Translations under genes and position numbers: made by a program | Assembly: GCF_004193175.1 (NCBI RefSeq) | Contig: NZ_SAUH01000001.1 | Coordinates: 5,675,501 to 5,739,500, forward strand | Source: Streptomyces sp. RFCAC02 | GTDB taxonomy: Bacteria; Actinomycetota; Actinomycetes; Streptomycetales; Streptomycetaceae | Direction: 5' to 3' | DNA length: 64,000 bases | The notes under the pieces: generated by a model | Database searches by the model: none | Seen by the model: the letters and a program-made list of their open reading frames with translations, nothing else | Told to the model about the DNA's origin: nothing | Shown: piece by piece, positions 1-9,264 of the stretch | How the letters are laid out: each line of letters begins with the position of its first letter | Numbering within the stretch: the stretch's first letter is position 1

Positions 1-434
1 CCCCCGAGGGCCAGCCGCAGCCGCCCCGCGAGGACGTACAGCCACTCGTAGCCCTCGTGCGTGCGCTGCCCCGGCTTCGGATCGTCGGGGGAGCCGGGCG
101 GAAGGATGTGCTTGTATGCGTGCATCCCGCCGAAGTAGCGGGTCAGCGGGATGTACGTCCGCCCGTCGCGGACGAACGGCCGGGGGTGCACGCGAGGGTC
201 CCCCGTCTCCGGCGCGCCCACCAGCTCGTCCAGCCGCACCCCGTACGCCTTGGCCAGCGGGAGCAGCAGCTCCAGGGTGGGGCGGCGCCCGCCCGACTCC
301 AGCCGTGACAGGGTGCTCAGCGATATGCCGGTCGATTCGCTGAGGGCCGCCAGCGTCGTGCCGCGCTCGCGCCGCAGCGCCCGCAGCCGGGGGCCGACCG
401 CGTCCAACACGCTCGTCAGATCGTCGTCACTCAC
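1..434 (-). CDS. XRE-family regulator with C-terminal cupin domain (3' end cut by window edge)
   Basis: Read on the minus strand from a GTG (codon at 432-434). The N-terminal ~60 residues form a helix-turn-helix (LRRERGTTLAALSESTGIS, then LSRLESGGRRPTLE), followed by a linker and the start of a cupin beta-barrel (YEWLYVLAGRLRLALG) that runs off the left edge. This is the classic HTH_3 plus cupin_2 small-ligand-sensing repressor. It is divergent from the flavin oxidoreductase gene at 520, so it probably controls that gene. GTG at 434 lies right against GGAAGG, so a start at the in-frame GTG at 410 is an alternative. The regulated ligand is unknown; the C-terminus is missing only because the window ends. 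Confidence 0.85.
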   Translation of the reverse strand, partial: MSDDDLTSVLDAVGPRLRALRRERGTTLAALSESTGISLSTLSRLESGGRRPTLELLLPLAKAYGVRLDELVGAPETGDPRVHPRPFVRDGRTYIPLTRYFGGMHAYKHILPPGSPDDPKPGQRTHEGYEWLYVLAGRLRLALG

Positions 435-440
435 CCTTCC

Positions 441-475
441 ATTTGCCGCCTCGGCAACAATGTTTGTCAAATCGC
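441..475. promoter_or_regulatory. Candidate XRE operator in the divergent promoter
   Basis: Between the XRE gene and the oxidoreductase gene lies unusually AT-rich DNA holding TTGCC-GCCTC-GGCAA (5-bp arms, 443-457), followed by ACAA-TGT-TTGT, and flanked by ATTTG (441) and CAAAT (475). The TTGCC/GGCAA half sites are the same as those found upstream of the second XRE-cupin gene near 26.5 kb. Binding by the adjacent regulator is inferred. Confidence 0.45.
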
Positions 476-519
476 GCGGATCCGCCCCACCATCGGCGGC
501 AGAAGAGAGGTGAGGCCCG

Positions 520-2175
520 ATGAGCCTTGTGGAGTACGACGTCGTGGTGGTCGGCGGGGGAGCGGCCGGGCTGAGCGGCGCGCTCACCCTGGGGCGGGCG
601 CGGCGTTCCGTCGTGGTGATCGACTCCGGCACGCCGCGCAACGCGCCCGCGTCCGGCGTGCACACCTACCTGACGAGCGAGGGCATGCCGCCGGCCGAAC
701 TGCTGGCCACCGGGCGCGACGAGGTCACCCGCTATGGCGGGCGGGTCGTCGACGGGACCGTGACGGGGGCCGAGCGGGTGGACGGCGGGTTCCGCCTCAC
801 CCTGGACGACGGGAGCACCGTCACGGCGGCCCGGCTGCTGCTCGCCACCGGCCTCGCGGACGGCCTGCCCGAGGTGCCGGGGCTCGCCGACCGGTGGGGG
901 CGCGAGGTCCTGCACTGCCCGTACTGTCACGGCTGGGAGTTCCGCGACAGCGCGCTCGGGGTCCTCGGCACGGGGCCGCTGTCCGTGGCGCAGGCGCTGC
1001 TGTGGCGGCAGTGGAGCGACGACGTGACGTACTTCCGCCACACGGCGCCGGAGCTGACCGCCGAGCAGAAGGAGCAGTTCGCGGCGCGTGGCATCCGTGT
1101 GGTGCACGGACGGGTGACGGAGGTCGTGGCCAAGGACGGGCGGCTCAGTGGCGTCGCCCTGGAGGACGGGCGTGTGGTGCCGTGCGACGGACTGGCCGTC
1201 GCCCCGTACGCCACCGCGCGTGTCGGCGTCTTCGCCGGCCTCGGCCTCGAACCGGTCGTGCAGGAGCGTGACGGCCACCCCATCGGCAGCCTCCTGCCGG
1301 CCGACACCACCGGCGCGACACCCGTGCCGGGCATCTGGGCGGCCGGGAACGTCACGAACCCGGCCCAGCAGGTGATCGGCGCCGCCACCGCCGGCGTCCT
1401 GGCCGGGGCGGCGATCAACGCCGACCTGATCGCCGAGGAGACCCGGCGGGCCGTGGCGGCCCACCGGGCGGGAAACCATGGAGGGGACAGCACGATGACG
1501 AAGCACACGCACGAGCACCGGGGGCGTGGGCCCTGGGGCGGCCTGGACGTCGAGGGTCTCTCCGAGGCCGAGACGTGGGACGCCTTCTACACGTCCATGC
1601 CGTCGATCTGGAGCGGCAACCCGAACGACGCCCTGGTCCGCGAGGTCTCCGACCTCCCGCCGGGCCGCGCGCTCGACCTGGGCTGCGGCGAGGGCGCGGA
1701 CACGGTGTGGCTCGCGCGGCGCGGCTGGCGCGTGACGGGCGTCGACATCTCCCGCGTCGCCCTGGAGCGGGCGGCACGCCACGCGGCCGACGCGGGGGTG
1801 ACCGACCGGATCGAGTGGCAGCAGCACGACCTCGGCGAGTCGTTCCCCGAGGGCTCGTTCGACCTGGTGTCGGCGCAGTTCCTCCACTCGTGGAGCGACA
1901 TGCCGCGCGACCGCATCCTGCGCGCGGCGGCGGCCGCCGTGGCACCGGGCGGGACTCTGCTGATCGAGGGCCACTCGACGGGACCGTCGTGGGAGGAGGA
2001 ACACCCCGACATCCACCTCCCGACCCCGTCGGAAGTGGTCGCGTCCCTGGAACTGCCGGACGACGAATGGGAGATCCAGCGGGCGGAACACCACGAACGG
2101 GTGCAGCTCAGCCCCGACGGCGAAGCGGGAACACGCACGGACAACACGGTGAAACTGCGCCGCCGCACACACTGA
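520..2175 (+). CDS. Bifunctional NAD(P)/FAD-dependent oxidoreductase / class I SAM-dependent methyltransferase
   Basis: One 551-residue frame joins two enzymes. Residues 1-315 are thioredoxin-reductase-like: FAD-binding GGGAAG at 12-17, a CPYC pair at C133/C136 like the redox-active disulfide, a degenerate NADPH motif (GTGPLS), and the late FAD motif GIWAAGNVTNPAQQ. Residues ~335-551 are a Rossmann methyltransferase (LDLGCGEG at 385-392). The same fusion is known in actinomycetes; substrates are not established. The start ATG at 520 follows GAGAGGTGAGG. At the junction an in-frame ATG (codon 326, position 1495) is preceded by GGAGGGG, so the methyltransferase half may also be made alone. Probably controlled by the divergent XRE-cupin regulator. 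Confidence 0.9.
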   Translation: MSLVEYDVVVVGGGAAGLSGALTLGRARRSVVVIDSGTPRNAPASGVHTYLTSEGMPPAELLATGRDEVTRYGGRVVDGTVTGAERVDGGFRLTLDDGSTVTAARLLLATGLADGLPEVPGLADRWGREVLHCPYCHGWEFRDSALGVLGTGPLSVAQALLWRQWSDDVTYFRHTAPELTAEQKEQFAARGIRVVHGRVTEVVAKDGRLSGVALEDGRVVPCDGLAVAPYATARVGVFAGLGLEPVVQERDGHPIGSLLPADTTGATPVPGIWAAGNVTNPAQQVIGAATAGVLAGAAINADLIAEETRRAVAAHRAGNHGGDSTMTKHTHEHRGRGPWGGLDVEGLSEAETWDAFYTSMPSIWSGNPNDALVREVSDLPPGRALDLGCGEGADTVWLARRGWRVTGVDISRVALERAARHAADAGVTDRIEWQQHDLGESFPEGSFDLVSAQFLHSWSDMPRDRILRAAAAAVAPGGTLLIEGHSTGPSWEEEHPDIHLPTPSEVVASLELPDDEWEIQRAEHHERVQLSPDGEAGTRTDNTVKLRRRTH

Positions 2176-2184
2176 CCCCACCCC

Positions 2185-2214
2185 GGAGGCCCGTCCACCC
2201 CCGGACGGGCCTCC
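2185..2214 (+). terminator. Hairpin terminator after the fused oxidoreductase gene
   Basis: A perfect 12-bp stem, GGAGGCCCGTCC / GGACGGGCCTCC, with a 6-nt C-rich loop begins 10 nt after the stop codon. There is no U-tract, which is normal for high-GC actinomycetes. It separates the gene from the CRISPR leader. Confidence 0.75.
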
Positions 2215-2350
2215 GCCCGACACCCACTTGAGCTACGGTGCCCCCGGGACGAAGCGGCGGAAGGAGGCGTCCGATTGGCACGAAATGCCGGACTCAACGA
2301 AGTTCAGGATTTCGGCACTCAGCGCGACGGAAACCCGCAGTTCAGCGAGT
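2215..2350 (+). other. CRISPR leader region
   Basis: About 136 bp between the hairpin and the first repeat, less GC-rich than its surroundings (for example around 2300-2345). It is assigned as leader because the degenerate terminal repeat is at the other end of the array. No ORF with coding character is visible here. Confidence 0.6.
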
Positions 2351-3050
2351 GTGCTCCCCGCACGCGCGGGGATGGTCCCACCCACTCCGTCGCGGAGCCC
2401 GGGTCCTCGGCGTGCTCCCCGCACGCGCGGGGATGGTCCCGGACTGGGGTGCCCGTTGTCGGCGTGGTCGTAGTGCTCCCCGCACGCGCGGGGATGGTCC
2501 CTCCTCGTCGCGGGCCGCCCAGGCCGCGTCCTCGTGCTCCCCGCACGCGCGGGGATGGTCCCGACTCACCGAAGCAAGGCCGTTGGAAGCGACTGTGCTC
2601 CCCGCACGCGCGGGGATGGTCCCGTCCAGCCTGACACGAACGTGAACGCCAGCGTGTGCTCCCCGCACGCGCGGGGATGGTCCCGGAGCACACCAGATGA
2701 CGTGGCGCAAGCCCGTGTGCTCCCCGCACGCGCGGGGATGGTCCCCCGCAGACCGGGCGCGCACAGCACGGCATCACGTGCTCCCCGCACGCGCGGGGAT
2801 GGTCCCGCCCAGTCGAGCGTCGACTCCCCCACGGGCGTGTGCTCCCCGCACGCGCGGGGATGGTCCCGGGGTGCTTTGCGGAAGTACGAAGCACCAGGGG
2901 TGCTCCCCGCACGCGCGGGGATGGTCCCCGGCCCCGGTCGCGGACGTGCCGCAGCAGGAGGTGCTCCCCGCACGCGCGGGGATGGTCCCGGCATCGCCAT
3001 CCGGGCCATTCGTCGCGGCACGTGCTCCCCGCACGCGCGGGGATGGTTCC
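2351..3050 (+). CRISPR. Type I-E-like CRISPR array, 12 repeats and 11 spacers
   Basis: Twelve 29-bp repeats start at 2351, 2412, 2473, 2534, 2595, 2656, 2717, 2778, 2839, 2900, 2961 and 3022, an exact 61-bp period, so every spacer is 32 bp. The repeat begins GTGCTCCCCGC and ends GCGGGGATGGTCCC; its CCCCGC and GCGGGG parts pair around an ACGC loop. Eleven repeats are identical; the last ends GGTTCC rather than GGTCCC, marking the leader-distal end. This repeat family and spacer length are typical of type I-E systems in Streptomyces. No cas gene occurs in the window, so the effector complex must be encoded elsewhere or the array is an orphan. Confidence 0.97.
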
Positions 3051-3057
3051 GTCGGGG

Positions 3058-3558
3058 TCAGAGTTGTGTGTTTGGGATGTAGCCCAGGTCTACCGGCTGT
3101 GTTGGTGCTCTGCCGGTGGTGCGTACTGATTCCAGCAGGTCCGGTAGCTGTGGTGGCCACAGTGCTTCTGTTGCCGCCGCCAGTGCCTCCGGGGTCCACC
3201 AGCGCCAGTGCAGGATGCCGTCCTCCTCGTGGGCTGCCGTCAGGTCGCCCACCGGGTCGCGGCGTGGGCCGTAGGCCAGGAAGATGTCCTCGCTCTGCCG
3301 TACGGGCACTCCCGACCGTGTGTAGTCGTGCTCCCAGCGGCACAGTGTTCCGCGCAGTGTGAGGCCGCTCCAGCCCGTCTCCTCGCGTACCTCCCGTGCC
3401 GCTGCCGCCTCCGGGGTCTCGCCCGGGTCGAGGCCGCCGCCCGGGGGCGCCCAGTGGACGCCGACCTCCTCGTTGTCGTAGCGGAACATGAACACCGAGC
3501 CGTCGGGAGCGAGAACGGCGACGCGGGCCGCCTGTCGTGGAATGCGCACGCCGGTCAT
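3058..3558 (-). CDS. NUDIX hydrolase
   Basis: A 166-residue protein with a complete Nudix box (residues ~41-63: GLDPGETPEAA then REVREETGW), matching GX5EX7REUXEEXGU, so it should be a metal-dependent hydrolase of a nucleoside diphosphate linked to another group. The exact substrate cannot be read from the sequence. Its ATG overlaps the stop of the upstream TetR gene by 4 nt (ATGA), so the two are translationally coupled. Its stop codon lies only 7 bp from the last CRISPR repeat, so the transcript may run antisense into the array; no terminator is seen between them. Confidence 0.92.
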   Translation of the reverse strand: MTGVRIPRQAARVAVLAPDGSVFMFRYDNEEVGVHWAPPGGGLDPGETPEAAAAREVREETGWSGLTLRGTLCRWEHDYTRSGVPVRQSEDIFLAYGPRRDPVGDLTAAHEEDGILHWRWWTPEALAAATEALWPPQLPDLLESVRTTGRAPTQPVDLGYIPNTQL

Positions 3559-4133
3559 TCTGCCGACGCCGGCGGCAGCAGCGCGTCCACCATCGCGTCC
3601 ACCTGGTCCCGCAGGTCATCGGCCGACGGCGGCGCGGACGCGCCCGAGCCCACCGTCGCGTGGAACAGCACGCCGTCGCACCACGCCACCAGCCACCGCG
3701 CGCGCCGCCACGGGTCCTCGCAGCCCGCCGCCGCCAGCAGGCGCGCCGCCATGTCGAGGAAGCCGTGGCCGAGCGCGTCGTACCGCTCCCGCAGCTCCGG
3801 ACGGTGCGCGGCCTCCGTGGCGAGTTCCAGGCGCGCGAGGGTCAGCGCGCGCCCCTCCGTCAGCGCCGTGTGCAGGACGTGCGCGACCGCGCCCGTGAGC
3901 CGTTCGCGCGGGGTGTCGCCCACCGGCGGCGGGTACTCCGCCGCCTCCGCCTCCGCCAGCCGCTCCAGCGTCGCCCGCAGCAGCGCCGCACGCGTACGGG
4001 CGTGGTTCGACGTGGAGCCCGCCGGGAGGCCGGCCGCCTTGTCCACGGCGCGGTGGGTCAGCCCGCGCGGTCCGCGGGCGGCGAGCACGGTGATGGCGGT
4101 GTCGGCGATCAGGCGGGCGCGCGGCGAGGTCAT
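3555..4133 (-). CDS. TetR-family transcriptional regulator
   Basis: A 192-residue all-helical protein. Residues ~8-50 form the TetR helix-turn-helix (IADTAITVLAARGPRGLTHR, then AVDKAAGLPAGSTSNHARTR); the remainder is a ligand-binding and dimerisation domain. It is the first gene of a two-gene operon with the NUDIX hydrolase (4-nt overlap). A perfect inverted repeat lies 17-32 nt upstream of the ATG, fitting autorepression. A CATGAT element six bases before the ATG could be a -10 of a leaderless transcript. The ligand is unknown. Confidence 0.9.
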   Translation of the reverse strand: MTSPRARLIADTAITVLAARGPRGLTHRAVDKAAGLPAGSTSNHARTRAALLRATLERLAEAEAAEYPPPVGDTPRERLTGAVAHVLHTALTEGRALTLARLELATEAAHRPELRERYDALGHGFLDMAARLLAAAGCEDPWRRARWLVAWCDGVLFHATVGSGASAPPSADDLRDQVDAMVDALLPPASAE

Positions 4134-4149
4134 GGACCGATCATGCCCC

Positions 4150-4165
4150 CACTACGCCGGTAGTG
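4150..4165. promoter_or_regulatory. Candidate TetR operator
   Basis: CACTACGCCGGTAGTG is a perfect inverted repeat with 6-bp arms (CACTAC/GTAGTG) about a GCCG centre, placed just upstream of the TetR start. Size, symmetry and position are those of a TetR self-operator. Binding is inferred. Confidence 0.55.
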
Positions 4166-4514
4166 CCGGGAAGCGCGCGCACGACGACCCTGAGTGACGG
4201 TCGGCGGGCGCACTGTCGTTCCCGGCCGTCCGTCGGCCGGACCGGCGTTAAGAAGGCGTATGGGATTCCCGCGCGGACACGCTCCCCGCCGGCCGTCCCC
4301 GGGGGCGGGGGAGGATGCCGGACGGCCGGCACCCGGCCCGTTTCGCCTGGTAGTTGAGCTGCCGCGGGTGCGCTCCCGCGTGCTTCCGTGCGCCCGCCAC
4401 CCGCCGGCGAGGGGCGTACGGGCGCTCCAGCGGCAGCCGTCACCGGGCGTCGCCGTCGGCGATACTCGCTCCTCGTGCCCACCGGATTGCATGCGACGAC
4501 GGAGGTGCGCGGTC
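4166..4514. other. Intergenic region between the TetR regulator and the permease
   Basis: About 350 bp without a convincing gene; short frames here have poor codon bias. It should hold the promoter of the permease. A GATACT element at 4461-4466 could be a -10, but no good -35 is seen. GGAGG at 4501-4505 is the permease ribosome binding site. Confidence 0.5.
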
Positions 4515-6500
<1,986 letters not shown>

Positions 6501-6591
6501 CGGCGCCGCCGCGCGTTTCCCCCGCCGCGCCGCAGGGCACCCGCCCCCCGCACGCGGAACACCACGGAGACACGAGGAGGAGCGCGGCGCG

Positions 6592-6771
6592 ATGACCGTT
6601 CCCGAGGAGAACAGGCCCAAGACCGACAGCACCGACGAGACCCTGGAGCGGCGCGCGGGCGAGCGGCCCCGCACCGGGCGCGAGGGCGAACCGGGCCGTG
6701 GCGGAGGCAGCACGATGCGGGAGGCGCTGCGGGACGCCGACGTGAAGCCCGAGGACTACGACCGGGGGTGA
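6592..6771 (+). CDS. Small hydrophilic hypothetical protein
   Basis: A 59-residue, highly charged protein, probably disordered, ending in a short helical-looking segment (MREALRDADVKPEDYDRG). The ATG is preceded by GAGGAGG at a good distance (6574-6580), which supports translation. No family is recognised. It lies between the permease and the convergent SDR gene and could be cotranscribed with the permease. Confidence 0.65.
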   Translation: MTVPEENRPKTDSTDETLERRAGERPRTGREGEPGRGGGSTMREALRDADVKPEDYDRG

Positions 6772-6829
6772 GCGGCCGGCACGCTCCGGGGCCGGGGCCG
6801 GCGGTGATCCGCCGGCCCCGGCCGCCGTG

Positions 6830-7726
6830 TCAGCGGGTGCCGGTCAGCCCGCCGGTCACCGCCAGGATCTCGCCCACGGTGAAGCTGGAGTCCGCCTCGG
6901 ACGCCAGGTACACGTACGCCGGCGCGACCTCCTCCGGCTGCGCCACCCGGTGCTCCGGGTCCTCGCTGCCCAGATGCGCGAGGCCGTCCTCGGGCATGCC
7001 CTGGTCGGCGACGTTGAGGACGGTCCACGTCGGCCCCGGCGCCACGACGTTCGCCCGTACGCCCTGCTGCGCCAGGTGCGGGGCGATCGACTTGGTGAAG
7101 GCGATGAGCGCCGCCTTGGACGCCGCGTAGTCGATCATCGTGTCGCTGCCCTTCAGCGCCTCCTCCGACGCGGTCGCGATGACCGCGTCGCCCTCGCCGA
7201 GGTGCTTCCTGGCCGCCATGACGAGGTGGAAGTACGCGTAGACGTTGGTGCGGAACGTCCGGTCCCAGTTCTCGTAGGTCAGGTCGGCCAGGTCGAGGGT
7301 GCTGTTGAGGAAGGCGGCGTTGTTCACGAGGACGTTGAGGCCGCCGAGGTCCCGCACGGTCCGCTCCACCGCCTCCGCGCAGAACGACGCGTCGCACAGG
7401 TCGCCGGGCAGCAGCAGGCAGCGGCGGCCCGCCGCCTCGATGCCGCGCCGCGTCTCGTCGGCGTCCGGCTGCTCCTCGGGCAGGTGCACGATGGCGACGT
7501 CCGCGCCCTCCCGCGCGTACAGCAGGGCGACGGCCCGGCCGATGCCGGAGTCGCCGCCCGTGATGAGCGCGACCTTCCCCGCGAGCTTCCCCGAGGGGCG
7601 GTAGTCATCGGCGCGGTAGCGGGGGCGCGGGGTCATGTCCCGTTCGAGGCCGGGGCGCTGCTGGCGCTGGCGCGGGTACGGGGGCGCAGGCTCCTCGTCG
7701 TTCCGCGGCGCGGTGTCGTGATCCAT
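6830..7726 (-). CDS. SDR-family oxidoreductase (YghA / general-stress-protein-39 type)
   Basis: A 298-residue short-chain dehydrogenase. It shows the dinucleotide motif TGGDSGIGRA (~56-65), NNAA (~137-140) and the catalytic YAASK. An N-terminal extension rich in Pro and Arg (residues 1-45) precedes the Rossmann fold, as in the glucose/ribitol-dehydrogenase-like stress proteins such as YghA and YdaD/GSP39. It likely reduces or oxidises small polyols or aldehydes with NAD(P); the substrate is not determined. Transcribed alone on the minus strand. Confidence 0.9.
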   Translation of the reverse strand: MDHDTAPRNDEEPAPPYPRQRQQRPGLERDMTPRPRYRADDYRPSGKLAGKVALITGGDSGIGRAVALLYAREGADVAIVHLPEEQPDADETRRGIEAAGRRCLLLPGDLCDASFCAEAVERTVRDLGGLNVLVNNAAFLNSTLDLADLTYENWDRTFRTNVYAYFHLVMAARKHLGEGDAVIATASEEALKGSDTMIDYAASKAALIAFTKSIAPHLAQQGVRANVVAPGPTWTVLNVADQGMPEDGLAHLGSEDPEHRVAQPEEVAPAYVYLASEADSSFTVGEILAVTGGLTGTR

Positions 7727-7904
7727 GGGACGGCCCTCCTGCCGGATATCTCCTGATCGTCACTGGTTCACCGGTTTCCGGTGGCCGCGGTGGCAAACGC
7801 CCCGGCCCGTGCGCCGCGTTTACCGCCGGGCGCGCCGGACACCCGCCCGGTCGGCGACGCCGCGCACCGGACGCGCGGTGCGGTGAGGAACGGAAGGGGC
7901 GGAC

Positions 7905-8066
7905 ATGAGTGACGACACCCCCTCGCAGGCCGAGGGCGAACGCGACGACAGCGACGGCTCCGACCCGCGGCACCCGGCGGGGGAGCGGGCCGGGCATCCG
8001 GAGCCCCGCAGGCCGCCGTCCCAGGCGGAGGGCGACCGCGACGACGGGGCGGACGACGACGGCTGA
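7905..8066 (+). CDS. Small acidic hypothetical protein with PSQAEG repeat
   Basis: A 53-residue acidic, disordered protein that carries the segment PSQAEGERDD near its N-terminus and PSQAEGDRDD near its C-terminus. The ATG at 7905 is preceded by GGAAGGGG. Family and function are not recognised. It is divergent from the SDR stress protein, with which it shares a 178-bp intergenic region, so a stress link is possible but unproven. Confidence 0.6.
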   Translation: MSDDTPSQAEGERDDSDGSDPRHPAGERAGHPEPRRPPSQAEGDRDDGADDDG

Positions 8067-8270
8067 GCAGGCCGTGTCCTGGCGCGGAGGCTCCGGGCGG
8101 GGCGCCTCGGCCGGAACACCGGACAAGGAGCCGCTGTGGTCCGTGCCGGAACCGCGGGAACTCCGGACGAGTGATCGCCGCCCAGTGGCAGAACCGCCCG
8201 CATCCTCGGTCGGCCGGGTCCGGCGAAACCCAGTAGCTCTTCGGGGCCTGGTCTGCATACGTTCGACCGC
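8067..8270 (+). promoter_or_regulatory. Intergenic region with leaderless promoter for the methyltransferase
   Basis: No gene is seen in these 204 bp. TACGTT at 8258-8263 lies 7 nt before the ATG at 8271 and there is no Shine-Dalgarno, the usual arrangement of a -10 element for a leaderless Streptomyces mRNA. No strong -35 is visible. Confidence 0.45.
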
Positions 8271-8996
8271 ATGGCTGACGACTGCTTCGGGCATCCGCGA
8301 CTCGCCGCGATCTACGATCCGCTCGACCCCGACCGCAGCGATCTCGATGCCTACCTCCGGATCGTGGAAGACGCGGGGGCGCGTCGGGTCCTTGACATCG
8401 GCTGCGGAACCGGGGTGTTCGCCCTTCTCCTGGCCGACCGCGGGATCGATGTCGTCGGCACCGATCCCGCCCGGGCATCCGTCGATGTCGCCCGGGCCAA
8501 ACCGGGCAGTGAGCGAGTGCGCTGGATCTGCGGTGACGCCACAGCCCTCCCGCCACTGCAGGTCGACCTCGCGACGATGACGGCGAATGTCGCCCAGGCC
8601 ATCGTCGGCCCGGATGCCTGGCGGAAGACGCTGCGGGGCGCGTACGAGGCACTGCGGCCCGGCGGCCGCCTGGTCTTCGAGACCCGTGATCCGGCCAGAG
8701 GCGCCTGGGAGGAGTGGACCCGTGAGAACTCCTACCGCGTGACGGAGATCCCGGCCATCGGCTCCGTCGAGAGCTGGGTCGACCTGATCGAGGTGAGCCT
8801 GCCCTTGGTGACCTTCCGCTGGACCTACGTCTTCGCGGCGGACGGACAGGTCATGACTTCGGACTCCACACTGCGCTTCCGGGAGCGAGCAGAGGTCGAG
8901 ACGGACCTGGTCGCCCACGGCTACGCCGTTGAAGACGTTCGCGATGCGCCCGACCGGCCGGGCAAAGAGTTCGTCTTCCTCGCACGACGCCCCTGA
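8271..8996 (+). CDS. Class I SAM-dependent methyltransferase
   Basis: A 241-residue Rossmann-fold methyltransferase: motif I VLDIGCGTGVFA at ~40-51, acidic residue D65 region (GTDPARASV) and a motif-III-like LRPGGRLVFET. It resembles the Methyltransf_25/11 small-molecule enzymes; the acceptor is unknown. Third codon positions are less uniformly G/C than in neighbouring genes (cgatct, cattc and similar), hinting at a different history. The start is supported by the conserved N-terminus and a leaderless promoter pattern. Confidence 0.85.
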   Translation: MADDCFGHPRLAAIYDPLDPDRSDLDAYLRIVEDAGARRVLDIGCGTGVFALLLADRGIDVVGTDPARASVDVARAKPGSERVRWICGDATALPPLQVDLATMTANVAQAIVGPDAWRKTLRGAYEALRPGGRLVFETRDPARGAWEEWTRENSYRVTEIPAIGSVESWVDLIEVSLPLVTFRWTYVFAADGQVMTSDSTLRFRERAEVETDLVAHGYAVEDVRDAPDRPGKEFVFLARRP

Positions 8997-9264
8997 CCCG
9001 GTGATCCATGCTGCGCGGACTTCGATGGCACACGCTCGAAGCGCGGCGGGCACAGGGCAGCCCGCGGGGAACTGACGGCCCGTCATTTTTTTCGTTCGAC
9101 CGGCAACGAACTGAATGGCGCCTGCGTGCGTCCGTGAAGGGCAAGAGGCGCGCGACGACCGTACGCCGGGCGGCCGCAGGCGGCCCCCGGCCCGTCGCAT
9201 AGTCTCAAGCCCCATCCCGGCACGGCCCTCGGGCCGTGACCACCTGCACCGAAAGGACAGCGCG

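Noticed and set aside
427-2223. A 598-codon minus-strand frame opposite the oxidoreductase-methyltransferase
   Set aside because: No recognisable motif, whereas the plus strand has clear FAD, CPYC and SAM motifs and a good ribosome binding site.
2238-3619. Several long overlapping frames on both strands made of PRTRGDGP or PSPRVRGA units
   Set aside because: They are the CRISPR repeats read as protein; the exact 61-bp period and unique spacers explain them.
9008-9202. A 64-codon frame after the methyltransferase gene
   Set aside because: No ribosome binding site, Arg-rich composition and no homology; overlaps the probable promoter of the next gene.
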